From Streptomyces sp. NBC_00457 (GTDB lineage Bacteria > Actinomycetota > Actinomycetes > Streptomycetales > Streptomycetaceae), in assembly GCF_036014015.1 (NCBI RefSeq), contig NZ_CP107905.1, forward strand, positions 1,116,001 through 1,180,000: DNA of 64,000 nucleotides. Reading direction: 5' to 3'. Every line of letters starts with the position of its first letter. The first letter of the stretch is position 1. The translations under genes and the position numbers were made by a program. Below the pieces are notes generated by a model that was given only the letters and a program-made list of their open reading frames with translations, was not told the DNA's origin and made no database searches. Of this stretch, positions 1 to 8,159 are shown in pieces.

Positions 1-856
1 CGGTGAGCGCGTCGTGCGTCGCCTCGTAGCGCAGCCGGAGGTTGAGCAGCCGCCGCTCGGTGGTGTCCTCCATCAGGGCGAGCTGGTACTCGGGGTTGCC
101 GTCCGGGTCGCGGAGCAGCGAGACCGTCAGATTGGTCCACAGGACCGTTCCGTCGGGGCGGTAGAACGGCTTCTCCACGTGGTAGTGCTCGCGCTCGCCG
201 CGCACGAGTTCCTCGTACAGCCGCCAGATCTGGGGCGCGTCCTCGGGGTGGGTCCACTCCATCACGTTGCGGGTGCGCACCGTCTGCTCGGCGCCGCCGA
301 ACATGCGCACCAACGCCCCGTTGACCTGCAGTATGTTGCCCTCCAGGTCGGCGATGCCGATCCCTATGGCGGCGCCCTCGAAGACCGCGCGGAAGCGGGC
401 CTCGGTCGCGTGCAGGGCCTGCGCCACCACGCCCTGCGCCTTCAGCGCGGCCGAGGAGATCGCCTCCTGCTCGGCGAGGGTCCGCTCACGCAGCGCCGTG
501 GCGAACCCGGCGGCCATGGAGTGCTGCAACCGCGAGGACCGGGCGCGCAGTTGGTCCTGCGTGCCGTCCCCGCCGCAGTACAGCACCAGGTAGGCGTCGA
601 CGCAGTCCAGGGTGCGGCTGAGCGCCTCCGGGTCGGTGCAGTGCACGGCGACCAGCGCCGCGCCCACCGCCCGCGCCTCGTCCGCCTGGAAGGTCCTGGC
701 CCGCAGCGCCTCGCTCAACCGCCGGGCGAGCGGCAGCAGTTGCTCCTCCAGCTCGGGCCGGGTCAGCGACGTCGAGGTCACCGGGAACACTGCCCGGCTC
801 CAGATCGTCGCGAACCGGCGCAGTCTGTCCTCCGGCCCGTCCGGCTCCGCGCTCAC
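1..856 (-). CDS. rmdA: PAS-domain cyclic-di-GMP turnover protein, RmdA-like (C-terminal part outside window)
   Basis: Only the first 285 codons are present; the gene runs off the left edge. It starts at a GTG that overlaps the TGA of the upstream methyltransferase by four bases (GTGA), so the two are co-transcribed. The first 140 residues are alpha-helical and unassigned. A PAS/PAC module follows at about residues 150-270 (FRAVFEGAAIGIGIADLEGN, then WTHPEDAPQIW and MEDTTERR). The last visible residues, LRYEATHDALTG, are the classic entry into a GGDEF domain, which is usually followed by EAL. Such proteins make and degrade c-di-GMP, which holds back Streptomyces development. From memory, S. 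coelicolor RmdA (SCO0928) has this architecture and the same neighbours. The symbol is inferred from neighbourhood, and the GGDEF and EAL domains are not visible here. Confidence 0.75.
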   Translation of the reverse strand, partial: MSAEPDGPEDRLRRFATIWSRAVFPVTSTSLTRPELEEQLLPLARRLSEALRARTFQADEARAVGAALVAVHCTDPEALSRTLDCVDAYLVLYCGGDGTQDQLRARSSRLQHSMAAGFATALRERTLAEQEAISSAALKAQGVVAQALHATEARFRAVFEGAAIGIGIADLEGNILQVNGALVRMFGGAEQTVRTRNVMEWTHPEDAPQIWRLYEELVRGEREHYHVEKPFYRPDGTVLWTNLTVSLLRDPDGNPEYQLALMEDTTERRLLNLRLRYEATHDALT

Positions 857-1665
857 GCCTTGCGCCCCACGCCGGCGAAACCGGAGAAGGCATACGGATC
901 CTCGTCCTCCGGCGCGGTGTCCGGCCGCCAGCGCGGCATGGCCACCAGTCCGGGTTCCACCATGTCGTACCCCTCGAAGAACTGCGCGATCTTGTCGCGC
1001 GAGCGCATGATCAGCGGGTTGCGAATGTCCTTGTATACGCCCACCGTGCCCTCGGCCCGCTCCGCCGGAAGAGGGATTCCCTCGTACGAGGCATGGGTGA
1101 GGATCAGCAGGCTGCCGGGCGCGAGCGCGTCGCGCAGTTCGGCCACCGCTGAGTACGGGTCGTCCGCGTCTTCCACGAAGTGCAGTATGGCAACGAGAAG
1201 CAGCGCCACAGGGCGGTTCAGATCGATCAGTTGCCGCACTTGAGGGGCGGCGAGGATCTCCTGGGGCTTGCGCAGGTCGGCCGCGACCACATCGGTGTCG
1301 GTGCTGCCCTCGAGGACCGCCTGGCTGTGCGCCACGGCCACCGGGTCGTGGTCGACGTAGACGACATGCGCGCCGGGGCTCGCCGCCCGGGCCACCTCGT
1401 GGACGTTGCCGAAGGTCGGGATGCCGGAGCCGATGTCCAGGAACTGGGTGATGCCCTCGTCGACGGCGAAGCGCACCGCGCGGCGCATGAACGCCCGGTT
1501 CGCCTGCATGATCTTGGGGAGTCCCGGCATGAACTCCATGGCCTTGCGGGCCGCCTCCCGGTCGACCTCGAAGTTGTGCGAACCGCCCAGGTAGAAGTCG
1601 TAGATCCGGGACACGCTCGGCACCGAGATGTCGATGCTCCGGGGGGCCCAGGCGGGACGCTCCAT
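853..1665 (-). CDS. SAM-dependent methyltransferase, DUF574/Methyltransf_19 family
   Basis: A 270-residue Streptomyces-type SAM methyltransferase. The Rossmann motif I region is FLDIGSGIPTFGNVHEVA, with an acidic ribose-binding strand (VVYVDHDPVAV) after it. The N-terminal YDFYLGGSHNFEVDREAA block and the ILTHASYEG segment are typical of the family, which is abundant in Streptomyces and has no known substrate. The start is set at ATG 1665, behind GGAGAG; a TTG four codons upstream is the alternative. Its stop overlaps the start of the rmdA-like gene, so the methyltransferase may be linked to c-di-GMP signalling, but nothing in the sequence gives its substrate. Confidence 0.9.
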   Translation of the reverse strand: MERPAWAPRSIDISVPSVSRIYDFYLGGSHNFEVDREAARKAMEFMPGLPKIMQANRAFMRRAVRFAVDEGITQFLDIGSGIPTFGNVHEVARAASPGAHVVYVDHDPVAVAHSQAVLEGSTDTDVVAADLRKPQEILAAPQVRQLIDLNRPVALLLVAILHFVEDADDPYSAVAELRDALAPGSLLILTHASYEGIPLPAERAEGTVGVYKDIRNPLIMRSRDKIAQFFEGYDMVEPGLVAMPRWRPDTAPEDEDPYAFSGFAGVGRKA

Positions 1666-1858
1666 CAATCTCTCCAAGGCGTAGGCGATCCGGTGTTCGA
1701 GCTGAGGCTACTGATCGCCCGCCAAAGGAGCGAGCGGAAACGGAAATTGACCATCCGTTCCCGGTCACTGCCTGCGGCACGTGCCGAATTGATGCCCTGT
1801 TTCGCCTCTACTAAAAGTGGCCGAGGCGTTCCGGAGAGTTCCCAACGGCAAAACCGGC

Positions 1859-1887
1859 CGCCCCCTCCGTGCGGCGCGGAGGGGGCG
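1859..1887 (-). terminator. Strong hairpin downstream of the repeat lipoprotein gene
   Basis: An 11-bp perfect inverted repeat (CGCCCCCTCCG / CGGAGGGGGCG) with a 7-base loop lies 28 bases beyond the lipoprotein stop at 1916. Outer arms AACCGG and CCGGGGTT lengthen the stem imperfectly. It fits a factor-independent terminator of the high-GC type. Confidence 0.75.
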
Positions 1888-1915
1888 AACCGGGGTTTCT
1901 GGCGGAAGGCTGCGG

Positions 1916-2905
1916 TCAGCCCTTCACTGCCTTTCCGTCGGGTGCGACGGCGTACCAAGCACCGGCCACACCCTGGCCGTTGGTGTCCCCGGGCTTCTTG
2001 TCACCGGCGAAGGTGTAGATCGGGACACAGTCGATGGTCTGCTGCTTCAGTCCGTCGGGCCGGTCGAAGACCACGTAACCCTGACCCCTGGGACCGGACC
2101 CCTTCAGGTCGATGCCCTTGGTGTCCTTGGCGTCGACCGGCTCGATGACCGGCCACTTCTCCAGACAGTCGTCGAGGCACGCCGTCTTCATCGGCCAGGG
2201 CGAGTCCTTCAGGAATCGGTAGACCGTGTGGCCGTTCTTGTCGACGACGATCTCGCCGAGCTCGGGGTCGTTGCGGGTGGACAGCCCAGGCAGGCCGGCC
2301 TGCTCGACCCCACCGCCCTCGCCCTCATCAGCGCCGCCGCCCTGCTGGGCCTTCTTGCCGTCGGGCGCCAGCGCGTACCACTTGCCGCCCACACCCTGGC
2401 CCTTGACGTCGCCGGGGGTGGTGTCCTTCGCGTAGCGGTACGCCGGCCAGCCGCCGACGGTCAGCTGCTTGGTGCCGTCGGCACGGGTGACCTCGCCGAG
2501 CAGCGCCTTGTCGATGCCGGCGCCGGCCGTGGCGTCGTCCGCCGGTACCGGCGGCCAGGTCGTGGCGCAGTCGCCGTCACAGTTCGTCTTCGGCGGCTCG
2601 GCGGTGTCCTGGTCGAACCGGTACAGGGTCATGCCCGCACTGTCGGTCACCATGTTGCCGACTTCCGCGTTGGCGGAGACGGCCAACTGGCCGGCGAGAG
2701 AAGCCTGGTTGGCGTTGCTCTGTTCGTTCTGGGCGCCGGTGCCGGCTCCGGCCCCGGCGCCTGCCTGTCCGTAGTCACCGGCCGCGGCCGTGGCACCCAC
2801 GTTCTGGCTCGGCGACGGGCTGCTTTCCTGACCGCACGCCGTCGTCAGCGCCAGAACAGCCGCAGCGCTCGCCACGAGTGAGGCGCTCCGCCAGGAGGTC
2901 TTCAT
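1916..2905 (-). CDS. Lipoprotein with two secreted-repeat (PF03640, COG4315-type) domains
   Basis: A 329-residue exported lipoprotein. ATG 2905 is chosen because it follows a GGGGAG site and gives a compact signal peptide ending in the lipobox LTTAC; the longer frame adds an unlikely leader. After a Ser/Gly/Ala-rich linker there are two copies of the same roughly 110-residue repeat. Each contains LYRF or VYRF, then a CxxxC pair (CDGDC in one, CLDDC in the other) followed by a W-P strand, and later a W-Y-A-L/V-APDGK strand at the end. The family (Lipoprotein_15) has no established function. The paired cysteines outside the membrane suggest disulfides or metal or redox binding. From memory it matches S. 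coelicolor SCO0930. A strong hairpin follows the gene. Confidence 0.9.
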   Translation of the reverse strand: MKTSWRSASLVASAAAVLALTTACGQESSPSPSQNVGATAAAGDYGQAGAGAGAGTGAQNEQSNANQASLAGQLAVSANAEVGNMVTDSAGMTLYRFDQDTAEPPKTNCDGDCATTWPPVPADDATAGAGIDKALLGEVTRADGTKQLTVGGWPAYRYAKDTTPGDVKGQGVGGKWYALAPDGKKAQQGGGADEGEGGGVEQAGLPGLSTRNDPELGEIVVDKNGHTVYRFLKDSPWPMKTACLDDCLEKWPVIEPVDAKDTKGIDLKGSGPRGQGYVVFDRPDGLKQQTIDCVPIYTFAGDKKPGDTNGQGVAGAWYAVAPDGKAVKG

Positions 2906-3189
2906 CTTCAACTCCCCGATCATCGCAACGATGTTGCAGCGCCTTGCTGCGCCGCGCACGGTCCTAAGTACGAGCAGTGACCGCCGTTGTGTTCAAACGC
3001 CCCGCGGATTTCTTTCCGAAACCTGTGCCACACCGCGCCCGCGACCTGCGCCCCTGCCGCAGTGACTCTCGTATGAGCGTGCGTATCTCCGGACAGGCGA
3101 ACGCGTGCGGATCAAACCGGCGACACCCTGCTGTCCCTCCTTCGGGGCAATCCCCCGGCGCTCGAGCGTACGCCGGTGCGCCAAGGCCC

Positions 3190-3801
3190 ATGATCTTCGT
3201 CGTGCATGGACCCGAACCGACCCACGGCACCATCGCCATACGGGTGTTGTCCCTCGTCACGCTGGCATGGATGGTCGTCGGCGCCCCGGCGGGCACGGCG
3301 GTCGCCGATGTCTGCGCGTACGCGTCGACCGGCCCCGGCGGCACGGAGGCGGTGGCGGTCGTCGGAAGCGCCACCTGGCCCACTCCCGCGACCTGGCCCA
3401 CCCACCCCGCGTGCCCGGCGCCCACGCCGACACCGACTCCCACCCCGACGCCGACGCCAACTCCTGAACCGCCGAAGCCCACCCCCACCCCGGACCCGAC
3501 GCCCACGCCGAAACCGCCGCCGAAGCCACGGCCCACGCCGCCCCCCGAGCCGCCGCCCGCACCGGCCCCACCGGCTCCGCAGCCCGCGGCCCCACGGCCG
3601 GCGCCCACACCCCCACCCAGCCCCACACCGACACCGCCGGCCAAGCCGACCCCGCGTGTGTCCGTGACCCCGGTGAGCTATCCGGCGTACCACCCCGCAC
3701 CGCGCAAGCGGACGACACGCAGTGCCACGTCGCCGCTCACCTTCGTCCTGCTCATCACCGTGCCCGCGGTGGCCGCGATCGCCGCGCTGCGTCCCCGCTG
3801 A
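3190..3801 (+). CDS. Secreted proline-rich wall-spanning protein
   Basis: A 203-residue protein. ATG 3190 gives a signal peptide (IRVLSLVTLAWMVVGAPAGTAVA) followed by a short mature domain with one cysteine pair. A Pro-Thr and Pro-Ala region of about 90 residues comes next, starting as PTPTPTPTP and becoming PPPKPRPTPPPEPP. The C-terminus is a hydrophobic helix (PLTFVLLITVPAVAAIAAL) with an RPR tail. This layout suggests a stiff rod that spans the wall from a membrane anchor. No LPxTG-like sorting motif precedes the helix. From memory it matches SCO0931. The longest frame starts at 2977, but its extra N-terminus lacks export features. The Pro codons create long open frames on the other strand that are not genes. 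Confidence 0.8.
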   Translation: MIFVVHGPEPTHGTIAIRVLSLVTLAWMVVGAPAGTAVADVCAYASTGPGGTEAVAVVGSATWPTPATWPTHPACPAPTPTPTPTPTPTPTPEPPKPTPTPDPTPTPKPPPKPRPTPPPEPPPAPAPPAPQPAAPRPAPTPPPSPTPTPPAKPTPRVSVTPVSYPAYHPAPRKRTTRSATSPLTFVLLITVPAVAAIAALRPR

Positions 3802-3817
3802 TTTCTGGAGGCACCTC

Positions 3818-4582
3818 TTGCCGGAATGGCTTGTTCTCATCCTCGCGATGCTGGCTGTCTGCGTCGTGGTGGTCATCATCACCGTCGTCCGCCATCGGAC
3901 GGCGGCGGACGACGAGGATCCCGACGACACTCCCGACGTCATCGAGTACATGACGATGTGGATCGGAGTGGTGTACGCCATCGTCCTGGGCCTGGCCATC
4001 GCCGGTGTCTGGGAGGGCCGCAGCGCCGCCCAGGACCACGTCCAGGCCGAGGCGGTCGCCCTGCACGAGATCTCGGAACGGGTCCGGGTCTATCCCACCG
4101 ACGTCCGCGACCGTATTCGTGACGATGTCAACACCTATGTCGGACACGTCGTGAACACCGAGTGGAAGGCGATGTCCGACGACGGCAAGATCACCGAGCG
4201 CGGCACCGAGCTCCTCGACCGCATCCGCGAGGACGTCACCGACTACCAGCCGAGGACCGACTTCGAGGCCCAGGCCTACCAGCCGCTCGTCGACCAGGTC
4301 ACCGCGGCGGACCAGGCACGCAGCGCCCGCGCCGGCGCGACCGGGGAGACGATGCCGGGAGTGGTGTGGTTCGGGCTGATCACCGGAGGGGTGGTCACGA
4401 TCGGGATGATCTTCGTCCTGCAGATCCGGCGTACGGCACGGGAGCTGATCCTCGCCGGGCTGTTCTCGGCGCTGATCGCCTTCCTGCTCTTCCTCATCTG
4501 GGACTTCGACGCGCCCTACAGCCGGGGTGTCACCGCCTCGGCCGATCCGTTCCTGGACCTCTTCCCCCACATCGGCGGCTGA
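3818..4582 (+). CDS. DUF4239 integral membrane protein (bestrophin-like)
   Basis: A 254-residue membrane protein. The start is TTG 3818, six bases after a good GGAGG at 3807-3811 and 16 bases beyond the proline-rich gene, so the pair may be one transcript. TM1 is at the very N-terminus (LVLILAMLAVCVVVVIITVV). TM2 begins with YMTMWIGVVYAIVLGLAIAGVW. A roughly 110-residue soluble helical segment follows, and two TM helices sit near the C-terminus (GLITGGVVTIGMIFVLQI and LFSALIAFLLFLIWDF). This is the DUF4239 arrangement, distantly like bestrophin channels. Function is unknown. Confidence 0.85.
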   Translation: MPEWLVLILAMLAVCVVVVIITVVRHRTAADDEDPDDTPDVIEYMTMWIGVVYAIVLGLAIAGVWEGRSAAQDHVQAEAVALHEISERVRVYPTDVRDRIRDDVNTYVGHVVNTEWKAMSDDGKITERGTELLDRIREDVTDYQPRTDFEAQAYQPLVDQVTAADQARSARAGATGETMPGVVWFGLITGGVVTIGMIFVLQIRRTARELILAGLFSALIAFLLFLIWDFDAPYSRGVTASADPFLDLFPHIGG

Positions 4583-4802
4583 CGGGCCCCGCGCCGGGAC
4601 ATCCTCGGGGGACGGCCGCCACACCGCGGCGGTCCCCCGATCGAGGCGGCACCGTCCCCTGTACGGCCCACACGGTTGACCCGTTCGCGCTACTGCGATC
4701 GCGCCCCCGCACGCACCTTTCTAGCGTTCCGGTCATCGAGGTGCATTTCTGGCGCAAGCGGAAAAAGTCCGCAGCTGCTCCTCGGGGACCGGAGGATCCA
4801 CC

Positions 4803-5309
4803 ATGCGCGCGATACGCGTCGCCTCGGCCGCACTGCTGGGCGTCACCGCCCTGGCACTGGCCTCTCCCGCCGCTCACGCACGCGGTGACGAGCACACCGG
4901 CTTCCGGGCCAGTGTGCTGCCGACGACCACCGAGCCCGGCGGGCAGGTGTCCCTGCGCGTCACCGGCTGCGACCAGGATGTGTACGTCTCCTCGGGGGTC
5001 TTCGACACGGTGACGATCCGCAGGGGCCAGGGCTCGGCCACGGCGGTGGTCGACCGGGACGCGCGCGAGGGCGCCGTGTACTCGGTGAAGTTCAGCTGCG
5101 GCACCTTCTGGCAGGAGGTGGACCTCACCATCGCCGAGGGCCGCCCGGGCCACCACCGGGTCCCGCCACGGGGCGTGCACGCCGGTGAGGGTGGCAGCGC
5201 CGGCGGTTTCGACCTCCAGGAGATCGGGCTCGGCCTCGCGCTCATCACCGGCTCGATCGGAGCGGCGTACCACTTCTCACGGCGCCGCACGGACGAGGAC
5301 GGCGCCTGA
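4803..5309 (+). CDS. Secreted, membrane-anchored Ig-like surface protein (paralogue of the gene ending at 5389)
   Basis: A 168-residue protein with a signal peptide (RVASAALLGVTALALASPAAHA), one beta-rich domain and a C-terminal helix (LGLALITGSIGAAYHF) followed by SRRRTDEDGA, the usual shape of a cell-surface protein. The start ATG follows GGAGGATCC. The domain carries the motif PGGQVSLRVTGC near residue 42 and a second cysteine (KFSCGTF) near 98. The same pattern, GGQVTITVDGC and VTVHCSG, occurs in the convergent neighbour, so the two appear homologous. No LPxTG or LAxTG motif is visible, although a class F sortase gene lies 1.1 kb away. Confidence 0.85.
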   Translation: MRAIRVASAALLGVTALALASPAAHARGDEHTGFRASVLPTTTEPGGQVSLRVTGCDQDVYVSSGVFDTVTIRRGQGSATAVVDRDAREGAVYSVKFSCGTFWQEVDLTIAEGRPGHHRVPPRGVHAGEGGSAGGFDLQEIGLGLALITGSIGAAYHFSRRRTDEDGA

Positions 5310-5331
5310 CCCACCCCTCCCACCCCAGACC

Positions 5332-5365
5332 TTCGCCCCGGACCCTACGAAGGGTCCGGGGCGAA
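5332..5365. terminator. Bidirectional terminator between two convergent surface-protein genes
   Basis: A perfect 15-bp stem (5332-5346 pairing with 5351-5365) closes a 4-base ACGA loop. It sits midway between the stops at 5309 (+) and 5389 (-) and should serve both genes. Confidence 0.9.
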
Positions 5366-5388
5366 TCGGCTCCCGGGATCGGCGGCGG

Positions 5389-6114
5389 TCAGATCCGCTT
5401 CTCGGACCGGCGCCGCATCCAGAACACTCCGCCGCCGACGACGGCCGCGGCCACGAGACCGCCGCCGATGACCATGTCGGTCGGGGTCGCCCCGGTGGAG
5501 CTGCTGCCGCCGATGCCGCCGCGGACACCGCCGATGACAGCGAAGGCGTTCGGCCGGGTCAGGGTGGAGCCGGAGCAGTGGACGGTGACGTCGTACGGGC
5601 CGGGTCGGGCGTTGGTGTGGACGGTCGCGATGCCTCTGGCTGTGTCGTTGCCGCCTCTGGACGGGAACAGCCTGGCCCGTGGGAAGGCACGGGAGGTCGC
5701 GGTGCCGCCGTTGGGGCAGCCGTCGACCGTGATGGTCACCTGACCGCCTCGGGCGATGACCCTGGGCATCACGGCGATATTCCTCGGGAAGAACCGGCCG
5801 TTGCCGCCGTGGTGCCCACCGTGGCCGCCATTTCCGCCGAAGCCGCCACCGTGATCGCCGCCGTTGCCACCGAACCCACCACCGTTGCCACCGAAGCCGT
5901 CGCCACCAAAGCCGTCGCGACCGAAGCCGTCGCCGCCGAAGCCGCCATTTCCGCCGAAGCCACCGTGGTGGTCGCCGTTGCCACCGAACCCACCGCCGTA
6001 GCCGCCGCTGCCGTCGGGGTCGTTCATGCCGTCCCAGGCGACGGCCGCGGGAGCGGCGAGCCCGAGGACGGCGACCGCGGCGGCCGAGACCGCCAGGGAA
6101 CGAGTAGTACGCAT
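5389..6114 (-). CDS. Glycine-rich secreted surface protein with Ig-like domain and C-terminal anchor
   Basis: A 241-residue protein. ATG 6114, behind GGAGG, gives the signal peptide SLAVSAAAVAVLGLAAPAAVA; the longest frame starts 57 codons earlier without support. Residues of about 30-110 are a Gly/Asn/Phe/Asp/His repeat (GGFGGNGG, GGDGFGRDGFGG, HHGGFGG). An Ig-like domain follows (ARGGQVTITVDGC and DVTVHCSG), homologous to the 4803 gene product, and then the helix VIGGGLVAAAVVGGGVFW with an RRRSEKRI tail. The Gly-rich part may be a flexible or adhesive stalk. No LPxTG is visible before the helix. The gene is divergent from the class F sortase gene at 6448. Confidence 0.85.
   Translation of the reverse strand: MRTTRSLAVSAAAVAVLGLAAPAAVAWDGMNDPDGSGGYGGGFGGNGDHHGGFGGNGGFGGDGFGRDGFGGDGFGGNGGGFGGNGGDHGGGFGGNGGHGGHHGGNGRFFPRNIAVMPRVIARGGQVTITVDGCPNGGTATSRAFPRARLFPSRGGNDTARGIATVHTNARPGPYDVTVHCSGSTLTRPNAFAVIGGVRGGIGGSSSTGATPTDMVIGGGLVAAAVVGGGVFWMRRRSEKRI
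5800..6015 (-). repeat. Glycine-rich coding repeat
   Basis: Degenerate 9-15-bp units encode GGFGG(N/D)G-type repeats inside the surface protein gene. The units are imperfect and in frame, so copy number could vary between strains by slippage. Confidence 0.7.
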
Positions 6115-6447
6115 GTGATCCTCCGCGGAAGACGCCCCGGGACCCGTCCCCGGTCGATCGGCGAGAAAGCGCCTCCAAGAAAGACCCTCAGATGCCCTGC
6201 TCGCGCCCGCATTTCGGGAATGGTCCGTCCTGGTGAGAAGACACGCCGAAGGAAAACCACACAATCGGATATTGCCGCAGGTCACGCACCGTCAGAAAAT
6301 TCCTGTTCGCGGCGACTCGGATGGCGCACCACGGTGGCGTTCGGGCCACCCGTTCGCTTCCGCCCCGTCGCTGGCGGTGCCCGCGGGACTTAGCGTTCTC
6401 CTATGCGCCATTGACGTGGTGACGGCCGCGTCGAGAGGGGAAGTCGA
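6115..6447. other. Divergent intergenic region between surface-protein and sortase genes
   Basis: This 333-bp stretch must hold both promoters. It contains TTAGCGTTC at 6390-6398, about 50 bases before the sortase start. CTAGCGTTC also occurs at 4722-4730, about 75 bases before the other surface-protein gene. The shared TAGCGTTC octamer is a possible -10 region (TAGnnT type). No convincing shared -35 element was found, and no open frame here looks coding. Confidence 0.35.
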
Positions 6448-7110
6448 ATGTCTGGGTACGAGGTGGCCGAAGAGGAGGAGCAGCGGAAGAAGCGCGCTCC
6501 TTGGGGCGTGATAGCGCTTGTTCTGCTGACCGGCCTCGCGCTCATTCGGAATGGTTCGGGAGAGTTCGACGAGGGGCCCCCGCAGCCCGCCTCGGCAGCC
6601 GCCGCGGAGGCCCGGACACCGCAGGGCGCCTTCCTGCGGGCGCCCAGCGCGCTGCCGTACGCCGCGCCGGAGCGGGTCAGGATCCCGGCGATCCAGGTCG
6701 ACGCGCCCATGATGCCGGTCGGCCTGGACGCGGCCGGCTGGGTCGACGCGCCGCCGCCGGAGGACCCGAATCTCGCCGGTTGGTTCACCGGCGCCGTCAC
6801 CCCCGGTGAAAAGGGCACCGCCGTGATCGTCGGCCATGTCGACAACACTCAGGGCCCGGCCGTGTTCTACGGACTGGGCGCCCTCAAGAAGGGATATCGC
6901 GTCGAGGTCGCCCGCAAGGACGCGAAGACGGCCGTGTTCGAGATCTACGGCATCGAGGTCTTCGAGAAGAACAACTTCCCCGGCGACCGTGTCTACGCCT
7001 CCAAGGGCAGCCCCGAATTGCGGGTCATCACCTGCGGCGGCGGTTTCTCCAAGCAGAACGGCTACGACGGGAACGTCGTCGTCTTCGCCCGTCTGGTCGA
7101 GGTGCGCTGA
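6448..7110 (+). CDS. Class F sortase
   Basis: A 220-residue membrane-anchored transpeptidase. A charged N-terminus (EEEEQRKKR) precedes one TM helix (APWGVIALVLLTGLALI), placing the catalytic domain outside. The sortase fold begins at about residue 75 (RVRIPAIQVDAPMMPVGLD). The catalytic His is H130 in VIVGHVDN and the nucleophile C196 in VITCGG. The segment where I expect the third residue reads GYDGNVVVFA (206-213), without the arginine some class F enzymes carry there. Sortases join secreted proteins to the wall. The likely clients are the adjacent anchored proteins, although neither shows a canonical sorting motif. Confidence 0.9.
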   Translation: MSGYEVAEEEEQRKKRAPWGVIALVLLTGLALIRNGSGEFDEGPPQPASAAAAEARTPQGAFLRAPSALPYAAPERVRIPAIQVDAPMMPVGLDAAGWVDAPPPEDPNLAGWFTGAVTPGEKGTAVIVGHVDNTQGPAVFYGLGALKKGYRVEVARKDAKTAVFEIYGIEVFEKNNFPGDRVYASKGSPELRVITCGGGFSKQNGYDGNVVVFARLVEVR

Positions 7111-7138
7111 GCGTTGCCGGCCGGGCGGGCTCGGCCCG

Positions 7139-7978
7139 TCAGACGTGCCGCCGGCGCGGGACGGTGATGTGGTAGCCGTCGTCCAGCAGTTGGGGCAGAT
7201 AGTCGCGCAGGGCGCGGACGCTCTCCGAGCGGTCGCCCCCGGCGTCGTGCGCGAGCACCACGACGCCGGGGGCGGCGCCGTTCTCGACCCGGTCGACGAT
7301 GGTGCGGGCGCCGGGCTCGGTCCAGTCGAGGGTGTCGACCGTCCACGCCAGCGGCTCCATACCCAGTTCGGCGCCGAGTTGGAAGGCCGCGCGGTTCCAG
7401 GCGCCGTAGGGGGCGCGGAACCAGCGGGGCCACTCGCCGGACGCGTCCTCGATGACCTCGCAGGTACGTTTCATCTCGGAGCGGATCTGCTTCCGGGTGA
7501 GGCGGGTGAGCAGCGGGTGGGACCAGGTGTGGTTGCCGACGACATGGCCTTCGTCGGCCATGCGCTCCACCAGGTCCGGGTTCTCGGCGGCCATTTCGCC
7601 GCAGACGAAGAACATCGCGCGGACGTCGTAGGCCTGCAGCGTGTCCAGGATGTCCGGGGTGTAGCGGGGGTCCGGGCCGTCGTCGAAGGTCAGCACCATG
7701 GTCCGGCCGCGGCCGGAGATTCGTAGAAAGGGTTCGCGCCGCACGAGGAGCCGCCGTGCCGCGGCCCGTGGCGGTCCGTGACCGGTGAGGGGCTGCAGCC
7801 GGTAGGCGGAGGGCTTGAGGGCGCGGCGCGCCTGCGGGCCCGCGGCCCCGGCGACGGGCGGCCGGACCGGCTGGTCGCCCGCGCGCACCGTGAGCAGTCC
7901 GGCGGTGCCGGCCGCCCCGACCGTGGCGGCGCCGAAGGCCAACGCCCGGCGCCGGGTGAGCAACTGATCCTTCTTCAT
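7139..7978 (-). CDS. Tat-exported polysaccharide deacetylase (NodB/CE4 family)
   Basis: A 279-residue enzyme with a twin-arginine signal (TRRRALAFGAATVGAAGTAG). The five NodB motifs are present: TFDDGPD at 97-103 (base and metal Asp), HTWSH at 150-154 (metal His pair), RAPYGAWN, DTLDW, and VVLAHDAGG (catalytic His). It should be an active metal-dependent N-deacetylase of chitooligosaccharide, peptidoglycan or another extracellular glycan; the substrate cannot be told from sequence. It converges on the sortase gene with a 28-bp gap. Confidence 0.93.
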   Translation of the reverse strand: MKKDQLLTRRRALAFGAATVGAAGTAGLLTVRAGDQPVRPPVAGAAGPQARRALKPSAYRLQPLTGHGPPRAAARRLLVRREPFLRISGRGRTMVLTFDDGPDPRYTPDILDTLQAYDVRAMFFVCGEMAAENPDLVERMADEGHVVGNHTWSHPLLTRLTRKQIRSEMKRTCEVIEDASGEWPRWFRAPYGAWNRAAFQLGAELGMEPLAWTVDTLDWTEPGARTIVDRVENGAAPGVVVLAHDAGGDRSESVRALRDYLPQLLDDGYHITVPRRRHV

Positions 7979-8159
7979 GACTCATCAGTCGCCCCTCGGG
8001 GCCCCGACGCACCACGGCGGCACCTCAGCGGCGGCATGATTCCACCCGGGCGGCGTATGACGGTTCGTCAGGGAAACGGCGGGTGTCTCCCGAGTGGGCG
8101 AATCGATGAGAAGCCCGGCAACGGCTGCGGGACCTGGGGGTTCCGATAGCCTCACAGGC

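Noticed and set aside
14-1243. Long plus-strand frame of 409 codons opposite the rmdA and methyltransferase genes.
   Set aside because: It runs antisense to two clear genes, lacks a ribosome site and reads as low-complexity Arg/Pro/Gly sequence produced by GC-rich complement.
4803-6114. LPxTG or LAxTG sorting signals on the two sortase-adjacent proteins.
   Set aside because: The residues before the terminal helices (GGFDLQEIG and STGATPTDM) contain no such motif, so I did not call them sortase substrates.
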